Of a DNA stretch of 48,424 nt, positions 26,086-34,508 are shown one piece after another. This stretch comes from an uncultured Prevotellaceae bacterium (GTDB lineage Bacteria; Bacteroidota; Bacteroidia; Bacteroidales; Bacteroidaceae), in NCBI GenBank assembly GCA_900318915.1, contig ONMI01000045.1:1-48424 (forward strand). Direction: 5' to 3'. Below the pieces are notes generated by a model. It ran no database searches. It was not told the DNA's origin and was given only the letters and a program-made list of their open reading frames with translations. The translations under genes were made by a program, and so were the position numbers. Position 1 is the stretch's first letter, and the number at the start of each line of letters is the position of its first letter.

Positions 26086-27909
26086 TTATGGGGTTTCTTC
26101 GTATCCGTTTTGTAGACTGCGGCGGGTGCGCTCCAACTTGCGTTTTACCTCGTCGTAGCCGCTCTTGCTGTCAAGGTCTTCCAGCAGCTCGTCGATGGAG
26201 TCTATCAGGTCGCTCGTCTCGTCGCTGAACCAGCCGCGCACCCGGTTTATGTATTGCTGCACGCCGGTGGTATAGGGATTGTCGCGCACCCAACCCATAC
26301 GTTCCATCATCTGGTCCAGTTTGCTTTGGGCGCGGTTTTCATAACTCTTGGCCAGACTGGCGTAGGCGGCGGCGGGGGCTTCCTGCAGGCGGCTGTACAG
26401 CAGCGTGTCGTTCTCGTAGGGGTATTTTTTCCACTGCTCGCAGTTCTCGGTCACGTAGTTCACGTCGTCCAGGCTGCTGCAGTGCTCGCTCTTTGCCAGC
26501 AGGGGTTTCACCTCGGTGAAATAGTCGGAAAGATAGGTGGCGTGCTCGTCAATGTCGCTGTTGCTCAGGCTCTCATGGGTCTTCAGTTCTTCTATTTGGT
26601 TTTGCAGCGAGCGCAGACGCTGCTCGTGCTGGCTCCAGTCTTCCGTGCTGAACACATGGGCACACTCCTTGGCCACCGTTTTGGCAAAGTGGTTGGTGAG
26701 CTGGCTCTCGCAATAGTGGTAGTCGGATGTGGACAGGACGAGGGCACCCTGTGTGGTGTGCAGCGAGTGTTCGGCTGCCAGGTCTTCGCCCAGTTCGCCA
26801 TAGAGGGTACGACATTCTTCAAAGCTCATGGTCGACATGCCTTGAACCCGGCCGTTGAAGTATGAGCGGTAGTTGAACGGGCGCAGTGGGGTGGTGGGAG
26901 GCGCTTCAATGGCTTCGTAGGCCTTGTAGGCACCATAGCCTGCTGCCGCCGCGGCTATGAAGGCTGCCAGCACGGCGTGATGCCGTTTCCCCTTCGAGAG
27001 CAGGCGGCCCAGCAGGGTGCGGCGGGGCTGGCATTTGGGCAGAAGGGCCTCGCGCATCAGACATTCGTTGTCGTCGCTGTTCAGCACTGCCACGTCTTTC
27101 AGCAGAAAGTCGCCGGCACTGTAGGCGATGGGCATCGTATTGTATATCTGCTTGGCGAAGCAGATGTTCTGCACCTTGCGCCACAGGGTGGGCATGTTGC
27201 TCGTCACCAGGGCCTGGGCGGCGTTCTCACGGTAGTGGCGGGGGGCTTGCATCAGGTCGCTCTTCGTCACCAGCAGGTAGATGCCGTTGGTGTGGTCAAG
27301 ATAGCCTTCAGCCGCCAGACGGTCCACCAGCTCCTCCAGTTGTTCTATCTGCCGGGGCAGGTCCTGGCGGCAGTCTATGCACAGCACGTGCACCTGCTCG
27401 GCTTCTTTGTCCACCACTGCCCACAGGGGGGTGTCGGGAAGGGCTTCGGTCAACTGGATGGGATAGCGTTTGCCCAGCAGGTATTTGCGGTACAGGGTGG
27501 GGTAGCGAACCACGCCTTCCTGGGTGGAACTGGCGGGCAGCACCTGAAGCGTCTGCCTGTTCTGGAACAGGGCCTGCAGTTGCAGGGTGCGCTCGTCGGC
27601 GGGCTCTCGCTTCGGATGGGCGGCCTTGAAACCGGGCAGCGCAAGCAGCGTGCCTATCACGGTGGTCTTGCCGGAGCCTTCAACGCCCCAAAACACTATA
27701 TGGTTGCACTCGTCGGGGGTGGCGGGATAGCTCGTGGCCGGCAAGTCGGAGGCGGCGGCCATCGACAGCAACTGCCGGGCCGTCTCGCTGTCGAAGATGG
27801 CGGCCAACTGGCCTTCTTCCATCGTGCCGGTCTTCACCAGGGCCTGAATCTCCTTCAGCGTGTAGCCTTGGGGGGAGAAGACAATATCCAACAGTGCTTT
27901 CTGAGTCAT
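26086..27909 (-). CDS. Membrane-anchored P-loop GTPase with long C-terminal extracytoplasmic region
   Basis: 607 residues. G1 motif GVEGSGKT at 75-82, a Walker B-like strand VHVLCIDCRQD at ~173-183, and a G4-like TKSD at 215-218 after a hydrophobic strand (YLLVTKSD), supporting GTP over ATP. One membrane segment lies at ~311-329 (VLAAFIAAAAAGYGAY). The ~275 residues after it are helical, partly coiled coil (QRLRSLQNQIEELK), and should be periplasmic. The GTPase-TM-periplasmic layout recalls TssM of type VI secretion, but the size and the rest of the cluster do not fit T6SS. It differs from the paired GTPases at 19759 and 21226. It lies 10 bp upstream of the SEDS-like gene. Confidence 0.72.
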   Translation of the reverse strand: MTQKALLDIVFSPQGYTLKEIQALVKTGTMEEGQLAAIFDSETARQLLSMAAASDLPATSYPATPDECNHIVFWGVEGSGKTTVIGTLLALPGFKAAHPKREPADERTLQLQALFQNRQTLQVLPASSTQEGVVRYPTLYRKYLLGKRYPIQLTEALPDTPLWAVVDKEAEQVHVLCIDCRQDLPRQIEQLEELVDRLAAEGYLDHTNGIYLLVTKSDLMQAPRHYRENAAQALVTSNMPTLWRKVQNICFAKQIYNTMPIAYSAGDFLLKDVAVLNSDDNECLMREALLPKCQPRRTLLGRLLSKGKRHHAVLAAFIAAAAAGYGAYKAYEAIEAPPTTPLRPFNYRSYFNGRVQGMSTMSFEECRTLYGELGEDLAAEHSLHTTQGALVLSTSDYHYCESQLTNHFAKTVAKECAHVFSTEDWSQHEQRLRSLQNQIEELKTHESLSNSDIDEHATYLSDYFTEVKPLLAKSEHCSSLDDVNYVTENCEQWKKYPYENDTLLYSRLQEAPAAAYASLAKSYENRAQSKLDQMMERMGWVRDNPYTTGVQQYINRVRGWFSDETSDLIDSIDELLEDLDSKSGYDEVKRKLERTRRSLQNGYEETP

Positions 27910-27924
27910 GACGGAGGAATGGAT

Positions 27925-28770
27925 TTAACGGTGACTGCCCGAGAATTTGCTCTTCGGGCGACGAATATGTAAATAGGTGGTCAGCACCAGCAGGCAGCAG
28001 AGCAGGGTCACGGTCACACTGCGGTCATCGGGATGAAGAGAGGGCTGGCTCAGATAGGCCAACTCTGCGGCTACGGAAGCGGATGACGTGGCGGTCTCGG
28101 CGCTGAATGGCTCGCACTGTTCGCCTTTGTACATCAGGTTGGAGATGGTCTCGTATTGTTTCGTCCAGTCCTCGCCGGCTTTCGTGATATAGTGCACATT
28201 GCGGGGGGTCGACACATTCCACACACTGCTGCTCTTCACTGTGCCGAGCCACTCCTGGCGCTCCCTGCGCACACTGTCTATGCCCTCGGGCAGCAGATGG
28301 CGGCGCAGACTCTGGGTCATGGCCTTGCGCTTATTGGCTTTGTACTTCTCTTTGTAGAGCAACTGGTTGTAGCGGCGAAGCCGGGTGTCGGCATAGTCGG
28401 CATACAGGCTGTCGGTCTCACCCACACAGCGCGTAATGGTCTGTATCGATGACTGAACGGCTTCCTGATGGTCGGCTACATACAGAAAATGGTTGAAGGG
28501 GATGCTGCCGGCCAGCAACGTGGCAAAGGTGACACCGATGGCGGCTATCTCAAGCGGCAGACCGCGGCGCTTGTTGCGTGAGGCTTTGCTCTTGCACATC
28601 GTGCGAATGCCCCACGTCAGTAGAAGGGCAAAGAGCAGGCTCAGGCCTATCGCTTTGGCATGATCGCCTTCCACCATGTATTCTGTGCCCATAAAGGCTA
28701 TATAGGTATAGGTGAGCAGGGCGATGATAGTTACAAACAAGGCCATGCCTGCCTTCGTCTGATTTTGCAT
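27925..28770 (-). CDS. Small multipass membrane protein, first gene of the GTPase/cell-wall operon
   Basis: 281 residues, no recognised family. Membrane segments at about 8-27, 38-57, 71-90 and 249-268. The ~155 residues between the last two (helical, charged, with one Trp-rich stretch WNVSTP) would be extracytoplasmic. A very basic loop (KSKASRNKRRG) before the third segment suggests a cytoplasmic loop. The next gene starts 15 bp after its stop. It may be a scaffold or anchor for the membrane GTPase. The start at 28770 is 21 bp below a good -7 box. Confidence 0.7.
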   Translation of the reverse strand: MQNQTKAGMALFVTIIALLTYTYIAFMGTEYMVEGDHAKAIGLSLLFALLLTWGIRTMCKSKASRNKRRGLPLEIAAIGVTFATLLAGSIPFNHFLYVADHQEAVQSSIQTITRCVGETDSLYADYADTRLRRYNQLLYKEKYKANKRKAMTQSLRRHLLPEGIDSVRRERQEWLGTVKSSSVWNVSTPRNVHYITKAGEDWTKQYETISNLMYKGEQCEPFSAETATSSASVAAELAYLSQPSLHPDDRSVTVTLLCCLLVLTTYLHIRRPKSKFSGSHR

Positions 28771-28791
28771 GTCGATTCTCTGTTTCGATTA

Positions 28792-28799
28792 CAAAAGTA
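28792..28799 (-). promoter_or_regulatory. -7 box TACTTTTG for the GTPase/cell-wall operon
   Basis: TACTTTTG on the minus strand, an exact TAnnTTTG match, about 21 bp upstream of the first gene of the eight-gene run. It is followed by no other clear promoter down to 13496, consistent with a single ~15 kb transcript. No clear -33 box. Confidence 0.65.
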
Positions 28800-28879
28800 C
28801 GCTTTTTTTTCGATATTCGTCTGCTATTAGACAATAATAGCCTTTAAAATTCATAAAATAGCATCCGCTGCCGCCGCTC

Positions 28880-29752
28880 TTATCCCAGATATTTTGCCAA
28901 TTTCTTGCTGTAGGCGCTGTCGCGGAGCTTGGCGATGCCTTTCTCGCGTATTTGGCGCACACGCTCATGGGTGAGGGCCATCTCAGTGCCTATCTCGTCC
29001 AGACCCTTGGCCGGACCGTCTATGCCGTAGAATGCCTTCAGTATCTGCATCTCACGATAACTCAGCACTTTAGCCATCACCACCTCCAGATCGTAGGTGA
29101 GCGATTCCTTGTCCACACCGCGGTCGGTAGGGCTGTCTTCACTGCTCAGCACATCGAGCAGGGTGTTGCTGTCGTCGTCATCGGCCATCGGAGTGTCTAT
29201 GCTGATGGAGTTCAGGTCGCCTTTCAGCACTTCTTGTATTTTTGACTCTTCTATTTTGGTCAGTTCCGACAACTCTTCCACCGAAGGCCTGCGGTGGTGC
29301 TCCTGCTCAAATTGGGCCGAGGCTTGGTAAATCTTGCTCAGCAGACCGTTGGCGTTCTGCGGCAGACGTATCATGCGGCTGTTCTCACCGATGCACTGCA
29401 TGATGCTCTGGCGTATCCACCACACGGCATAGGAGATGAACTTGAAACCGCGGGTCACATCATAGCGTTCCACAGCTTTCAGCAGACCGATATTGCCCTC
29501 GTTGATAAGGTCGGTCAGACCCACACCGTGATGCTGGTACTGCTTGGCCACGCTCACCACGAAGCGCAGATTGCTGTTCACCATCTTTTCCTTGGCTTTC
29601 TCGCCTTCCTCGCCACCGCGGGCCACAGCCTGGGCAAGGGCCACTTCCTCGTCCTGACTGAGAAGCGGAAAACGGCTTATCTCGGCCAGGTATTTGGCAA
29701 TGGCTTCTTCTGAACGGCTGGTAATTGAGTTCGAAATTTTCAGTTGTCTCAT
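28880..29752 (-). CDS. RpoD-family sigma factor, divergent paralogue
   Basis: 290 residues. Region 2 is well kept (SNLRFVVSVAKQYQHHG, GFKFISYAVWWIRQSI) and region 4.2 reads ALTHERVRQIREKGIAKLR. There is no region 1.1, as in Bacteroidota primary sigma factors. It departs from the Bacteroidota housekeeping RpoD I know in region 3 (LPQNANGLLSKI in place of LPLNQVGSLNKI), in the linker, and in region 4.2 (THERVRQI for TRERVRQI). This points to an alternative or second RpoD-like sigma. It lies 109 bp upstream of the GTPase/cell-wall operon on the same strand. No clear TAnnTTTG is seen before it. Whether it is the only RpoD of this genome cannot be told here. Confidence 0.85.
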   Translation of the reverse strand: MRQLKISNSITSRSEEAIAKYLAEISRFPLLSQDEEVALAQAVARGGEEGEKAKEKMVNSNLRFVVSVAKQYQHHGVGLTDLINEGNIGLLKAVERYDVTRGFKFISYAVWWIRQSIMQCIGENSRMIRLPQNANGLLSKIYQASAQFEQEHHRRPSVEELSELTKIEESKIQEVLKGDLNSISIDTPMADDDDSNTLLDVLSSEDSPTDRGVDKESLTYDLEVVMAKVLSYREMQILKAFYGIDGPAKGLDEIGTEMALTHERVRQIREKGIAKLRDSAYSKKLAKYLG

Positions 29753-30118
29753 TCTTCTGTATCCTGTTTTGTTTATCTTTTTGGTTTATGAATGTAAGTA
29801 TAAGATATAAGAGTTAAAAATAGTGCTCTGTTGATTGTTGGCTGTAGTATGGTGCAATTCTACGGTTTTTATTTCAAAACGTGTGCCAATGCACTGTTTT
29901 TATCCTTTTTTGTCGCTTTTTTTGCCATTATGGCATGTGATGGGGCGTTTTTCATCTCCTTGATTTACTCGTTGTGAGGGTAGGGGCCTTTTCTCCTTAA
30001 TACCTATAATATTTATTTTGTAAACAATAGACAACTATCAGTTTGCATTTTTTTTGCTTTTTTCGTGATAAAATAGTAACTTTGCGCCATATTATCTGTA
30101 TTCTGAATCCGTACACCA
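29753..30118. other. 366-bp intergenic region between divergent sigma and regulator genes
   Basis: AT-rich gene-free stretch. It holds the leader of the sigma gene on the minus strand, where no exact -7 box was found, and the regulator promoter at its right end. Several T-runs are present; no tRNA, small ORF or strong hairpin was seen. Confidence 0.5.
30053..30084 (+). promoter_or_regulatory. Promoter of the first fructan regulator (TTTG -N20- TAACTTTG)
   Basis: A -33 TTTG at 30053-30056 and a -7 TAACTTTG at 30077-30084, 20 bp apart, fit the full Bacteroidota consensus. The start codon follows 34 bp downstream. Confidence 0.75.
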
Positions 30119-32353
30119 ATGAAAAGGTATATATATCCTATTCTTATACTCTTTGTGGCGCTTTTTGTGGCCTGTTCCCAGGGGGGGCGCAAGTACAAAG
30201 TGGGCGTCTCACAGTGCTCTGAGGACATCTGGCGGGAGAAACAGAACGCCGAACTCAGAATGGGCACCTATTTCCACGACAATGTGGAACTCTGCTTCGC
30301 GGCCGCCTACGACAGCGACCAAAGGCAGATTCAGCAAATCGACAGCCTCGTCGAAACGGGCATCGACCTCCTCATCGTGGCACCCAATCAGGTGGCCACC
30401 ATCACACCGGCCATCGACAGGGCGTTCGACAGGGGAATACCGGTCATCGTGTTCGAAAGAAAAACGAATTCGCAGAAGTATACAGCCTATATGGGCGCCG
30501 ACAACTATGAGATGGGGCGCGTCATGGGACAGTACATCGCTTCCTGCCTGAAAGGAAAGGGAAGGGTGATTGAAATCAAGGGCCTGAAAGGCTCTTCACC
30601 GGCCATCGAACGCCACAATGGATTCATGGATGCCATGGGGCAGTTCCCGGGCATCACGGTGGTCGACACGCTGCAGGGCGACTGGACAGAGGAGAGCGCT
30701 TTCGAGGCCATGTCCCAGTTCCGCAAAAATAATAAGGATGCGTCGGTCGACTTCGTCTTCGGACAGAACGACCGTATGGCCATGGGCGCCCGAAGGGCAC
30801 TGCTGCAGAACGGAATCGACAGGGCTCGTCTGCCGCTCTTCTGCGGCATTGATGGACTGCCCGGTGCCGAAGGGGGCATCCAGCTGGTGCGCGACTCGTT
30901 GCTCGAGGCTTCCTATATTTATCCTACCCATGGCGACCAACTACTCCAACTGGCCGTCGACATACTCGAGGGCAATCCTTATGAAAAGGAAATTCACCTC
31001 ATGTCGGCACTCGTCACACGCGACAATGCCAATGTGCTTTACATGCAAGACGAGGAACTTGCCCGGCAGTCGGACCGACTCGACCAGCTTAATCTCAAAG
31101 CCACTGATTACATGAATCGGCTCTCCAATCAGCGTGTCATCAATCTTCTGGCGGTGGGCTTCATTCTCCTGCTTCTCGCACTGGTGGCGGGATTCAGCTT
31201 CTACCGTAGACAGAAAGCGCGTCTCAATCGTGAACGCCGGCTCATGGAGCGCGCCCAACTCGACTTCTACACCCAGATCAGTCACGAACTGCGCACGCCG
31301 CTCACACTCATCGAGGGACCGCTCGAGCAACTGGCTCAGACCGACGATATCCGCCGTGCTGCTCCTGCCACCGCCGGCCTCTTCGATATCGTGCAGCGAA
31401 ACACGCACCAGCTCACCAATTTGGTCAATAAGCTGCTCAATGCGCAGACCATGAAGCCGGGCGATGACCTTTCCGCTCAGCAGATTGACGCCATCACAGC
31501 AAGCCAGCCTGTTCCATCTGCCTCTCAGTTGGAATCCACAAGCGTCTCCTCCGATGCTGCGAAACCCTCTCTTCTCATCGTCGACGACAATGCCGACATC
31601 AGGGCTTATCTGCGTACCATCTTGCAGAATCGGTACGACCTGATGGAAGCGGCCGACGGACAGCAGGGCCTCGATGTGGCCAGACGTGAGGTGCCCGACC
31701 TCATCGTGTCGGATGTCATGATGCCGGTCATGAACGGACTGCAGTTCTGCCAGCACATCAAGAGCGATTTCGTCACCAGCCATATACCGGTCATATTGCT
31801 CACGGCCCGTGCTATGGACAATCAACAGATTGAGGGCTTTGAGAGTGGGGCCGATGCCTATATCACAAAGCCTTTCTCGGCCGAACTCCTTCTCGCGCGT
31901 ATCGACAACTTGCTCAAGAGCCGTAGACAACTCAAAAATCTGTGGGGTGCCGAAACGCCCGCCACCCAACCCGCCGCTCCCACCGACAACTTATCCAAAC
32001 CTGAACCGGCACCCGAGCCGAATGGCGGCAATATCGACGATACTTTCATCGAACGGTTCAAAAATGTGGTCGAGCAGAATCTTGCCGACAGCGACCTCAG
32101 TGTCGAAGTTATCGGACAGCAGCTCGGACTCAGCCGGGTGCAGCTCTACCGCAAGGTGAAAGCGCTCACCGGCACCACGCCCGTCGACTGGCTCCGGAAG
32201 GCACGCCTGGCCAAGGCGAAGCAGATACTCCTCGCCTCTGATCTCACCGTCAGCGAGATTGCCTATAAGGTGGGATTCACCTCGCCGTCTTATTTCACCA
32301 AATGTTTCAAGGATGAGTATGGCGTGGTGCCGGGCGATATGAGAAAGTCCTGA
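30119..32353 (+). CDS. Hybrid two-component-type fructan regulator lacking the ATPase domain
   Basis: 744 residues. N-terminal signal/anchor with lipobox-like FVAC (Cys19); periplasmic sugar-binding-protein domain at ~25-310 (type I periplasmic-binding fold, as in the fructose sensor of Bacteroides levan loci); membrane segment at ~341-361; HisKA H-box QISHELRTPLTLIEG (His389); receiver domain at ~484-600 (Asp532 in SDVMMPVMNG); AraC-type HTH at ~640-744 (LGLSRVQLYRKVKALTG). From the end of HisKA (~445) to the receiver (~484) there is only a ~40-residue linker: the N, G1 and G2 boxes of HATPase_c are absent. It can be phosphorylated only by another kinase, or may signal by conformation. It probably senses fructose and activates the downstream genes. 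Confidence 0.9.
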   Translation: MKRYIYPILILFVALFVACSQGGRKYKVGVSQCSEDIWREKQNAELRMGTYFHDNVELCFAAAYDSDQRQIQQIDSLVETGIDLLIVAPNQVATITPAIDRAFDRGIPVIVFERKTNSQKYTAYMGADNYEMGRVMGQYIASCLKGKGRVIEIKGLKGSSPAIERHNGFMDAMGQFPGITVVDTLQGDWTEESAFEAMSQFRKNNKDASVDFVFGQNDRMAMGARRALLQNGIDRARLPLFCGIDGLPGAEGGIQLVRDSLLEASYIYPTHGDQLLQLAVDILEGNPYEKEIHLMSALVTRDNANVLYMQDEELARQSDRLDQLNLKATDYMNRLSNQRVINLLAVGFILLLLALVAGFSFYRRQKARLNRERRLMERAQLDFYTQISHELRTPLTLIEGPLEQLAQTDDIRRAAPATAGLFDIVQRNTHQLTNLVNKLLNAQTMKPGDDLSAQQIDAITASQPVPSASQLESTSVSSDAAKPSLLIVDDNADIRAYLRTILQNRYDLMEAADGQQGLDVARREVPDLIVSDVMMPVMNGLQFCQHIKSDFVTSHIPVILLTARAMDNQQIEGFESGADAYITKPFSAELLLARIDNLLKSRRQLKNLWGAETPATQPAAPTDNLSKPEPAPEPNGGNIDDTFIERFKNVVEQNLADSDLSVEVIGQQLGLSRVQLYRKVKALTGTTPVDWLRKARLAKAKQILLASDLTVSEIAYKVGFTSPSYFTKCFKDEYGVVPGDMRKS

Positions 32354-32379
32354 CCTTTATTATTTCCCTTTCATGAATC

Positions 32380-32658
32380 ATGGGGCTCCTTCGCCAGTTC
32401 CCGGTCAGGGTCAGCGACCAGCTGCGTCTCTCCACCGACCGCTTCGATTTGGGCATCATGCAGCGGGGGGCCAAACGAGAACTGCAGGTGGTGGTGCTGC
32501 ACCGCGACGAGGAAAACCGCCAGGAGCGCATACCGGTGGTCTTCTCACCGGCTGCCGATGCCAAGACGGGCCTGCAGCACATCCGCTATCCTGTCACCAC
32601 CCGTGTACAGGGCAGGGAGGTCACGCTGCATATTACCCTCGATGTCATCATAAAATAG
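32380..32658 (+). CDS. Small protein, possible fragment of a beta-sandwich domain
   Basis: 92 residues, unknown. The frame has codon use like its neighbours and ends in alternating strands (EVTLHITLDVIIK), with LRLSTDRFDLGIMQRGAKRE near the start, which loosely recalls DUF1573-type Ig-like domains. It has no signal peptide or conserved start context, so it may be the 3' remnant of a longer gene rather than a complete protein. It lies 26 bp after the regulator stop and 122 bp before the GH32 start. Confidence 0.4.
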   Translation: MGLLRQFPVRVSDQLRLSTDRFDLGIMQRGAKRELQVVVLHRDEENRQERIPVVFSPAADAKTGLQHIRYPVTTRVQGREVTLHITLDVIIK

Positions 32659-32780
32659 GCAAATATTGATACATTTGGTGATGCTGAACGGTTTTTTTCA
32701 TCTTTTGTATCAAAATTGATAGTGCCTTTTGCCTTTTTTTTGCAATTTTGCATCGGAACAACGATTTTCGTCTAATAACT

Positions 32781-34496
32781 ATGACATTTTATATGAAACT
32801 ACAACGTATTCTTGCCTCGCTGGTGGTAGTGATCATGGCCACTACTGCTTGGGCACAGTCGCCTCAGATGCTGAGCGACAATCATGCCATGCTGCGTGTC
32901 GATGTTTCCAACCGCTACTTGCTGCTCCCGGTACAGGAGCGGGAGGAGATTGCCAACGTCAGGGTCATCGTCGACAACAATGTCGCACAGACGTTCAATG
33001 TGAAACTGGCCGCCGACAAAATCGACTATTTCGTGCCCCTCGACATACAGCGCTTTGGAGGCAAGAACGTGCTCCTTGATATCAACTTCCACGGCGACCG
33101 CCGCTCCACAGGCTCCATCAAGGACTTCCTCTGCTGGAAGGAAATGAAGCAGACGGATGTCTTCGATACGGCCAATAGAGAGAAATTCCGTCCCGCCTAT
33201 CACCACACACCGGCCTACGGATGGATGAACGACCCCAACGGTATGTTCTACAAGGATGGGGTCTACCACCTCTTCTTCCAGCTCAATCCCTACGGCTCGC
33301 AGTGGGAGAATATGACTTGGGGCCACTCTACCTCTACCGACCTCATTCACTGGACAACGCAGCCCAATGCCATCGAGGCCGATGCCCTGGGCACCATCTT
33401 CAGCGGCTCCTGCGTGGTCGATAAGAAGAATACGGCCGGCTTCGGACAGAATGCTGTCGTGGCCTTCTATACCTCGGCTCATCAGAACCAGACACAGTCG
33501 ATGGCTGTCTCCACCGACAATGGCATGACTTTCCGCAAATGGGCTGCCAACCCCATCCTCACCAGCAATGAGCCCGACTTCCGTGACCCCAAGGCTTTCT
33601 GGAATCCGGAGATTCAGAAGTGGAACCTCATCCTGGCCGTCGGTCAGGAGATGCGCATCTATTCCTCGCCCAACCTCAAGGACTGGACTTATGAGAGCAG
33701 CTTCGGCAAGGGCTTCGGATGCCATGAGGGTGTCTGGGAGTGCCCCGACCTCATGAAGCTTCAGGTGCGCGGCACCGACAAGCAGAAGTGGATGCTCATC
33801 TGCAACATCAACCCCGGTGGACCCTTCGGAGGCTCGGCCACACAGTATTTCGTGGGCGACTTCGACGGTCACCGCTTCACCTGCGACCAGAAAGACACAC
33901 GCTGGATGGACTATGGCAAGGACCACTATGCCACCGTCACCTTCGACAATGCACCCGACGGACGTCATATCGCACTGGCTTGGATGAGCAACTGGCAGTA
34001 TGCCAACCAAGTGCCCACCATGCAGTTCCGCAGCGCCAACTCGGTGCCCCGCGACCTCGACCTCTTCGAGCATGAGGGACAGTACTACTGTGGTGTGACT
34101 CCCTCACGCGAGCTCGACCAGCTCCGCGGCAAAAAGATTAAGCGCCCCGAGCAGACTTGTGAGATTGTGGTCGACCTCAAGGGCTCTTCCACCATCACAC
34201 TCTCCAACACCAAGGGTGAGCAGGTGGTGCTCGCCTACGACGCTGCTGCCAACACCTTCTCCATGGACCGCAACAAGGCAGGCGTGAGCAACTTCAGCGA
34301 GGCTTTCCCCGCCAAGACCGTGGCGCCCGTGCATGGCGACATCCGTCAGCTCCGCATCTTCGTCGACCGCTGCAGCATCGAGGCTTTCGATGCAGAGGGA
34401 CGTATGGCCATGACCAACCTCGTGTTCCCCACTGAGCCCTACAACACCCTCAAGGTCACCAACAAGGCTAAGGCTACCGTTTACGCAATCAAATAA
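32781..34496 (+). CDS. GH32 fructan hydrolase, periplasmic, with N-terminal accessory domain
   Basis: About 571 residues with a signal peptide (to AWAQ). The N-terminal ~120 residues are an accessory beta domain of the DUF4980 type seen in Bacteroidota GH32 enzymes. The catalytic five-bladed propeller has all three acidic motifs: WMNDPNG (33222-33242, nucleophile Asp151), RDP (Arg268-Asp269) and ECP (Glu320, acid/base). A C-terminal beta-sandwich follows. It should release fructose from inulin/levan oligosaccharides or sucrose; exo-action is likely from the family, not shown by the sequence. No lipobox, so probably soluble periplasmic. MKLQR at 32793 is an alternative start. The MFS permease gene begins 12 bp downstream. 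Confidence 0.93.
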   Translation: MTFYMKLQRILASLVVVIMATTAWAQSPQMLSDNHAMLRVDVSNRYLLLPVQEREEIANVRVIVDNNVAQTFNVKLAADKIDYFVPLDIQRFGGKNVLLDINFHGDRRSTGSIKDFLCWKEMKQTDVFDTANREKFRPAYHHTPAYGWMNDPNGMFYKDGVYHLFFQLNPYGSQWENMTWGHSTSTDLIHWTTQPNAIEADALGTIFSGSCVVDKKNTAGFGQNAVVAFYTSAHQNQTQSMAVSTDNGMTFRKWAANPILTSNEPDFRDPKAFWNPEIQKWNLILAVGQEMRIYSSPNLKDWTYESSFGKGFGCHEGVWECPDLMKLQVRGTDKQKWMLICNINPGGPFGGSATQYFVGDFDGHRFTCDQKDTRWMDYGKDHYATVTFDNAPDGRHIALAWMSNWQYANQVPTMQFRSANSVPRDLDLFEHEGQYYCGVTPSRELDQLRGKKIKRPEQTCEIVVDLKGSSTITLSNTKGEQVVLAYDAAANTFSMDRNKAGVSNFSEAFPAKTVAPVHGDIRQLRIFVDRCSIEAFDAEGRMAMTNLVFPTEPYNTLKVTNKAKATVYAIK

Positions 34497-34508
34497 CATT
34501 CCTATATC

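Noticed and set aside
13496-28770. Type VI secretion system or phage-tail-like weapon
   Set aside because: One GTPase resembles TssM in layout, but no sheath, Hcp, VgrG, ClpV or baseplate genes are present.
32743-32750. CAATTTTG as a -7 box for the GH32 operon
   Set aside because: One mismatch to TAnnTTTG and no -33 at correct spacing; possible, but not supported enough to annotate.
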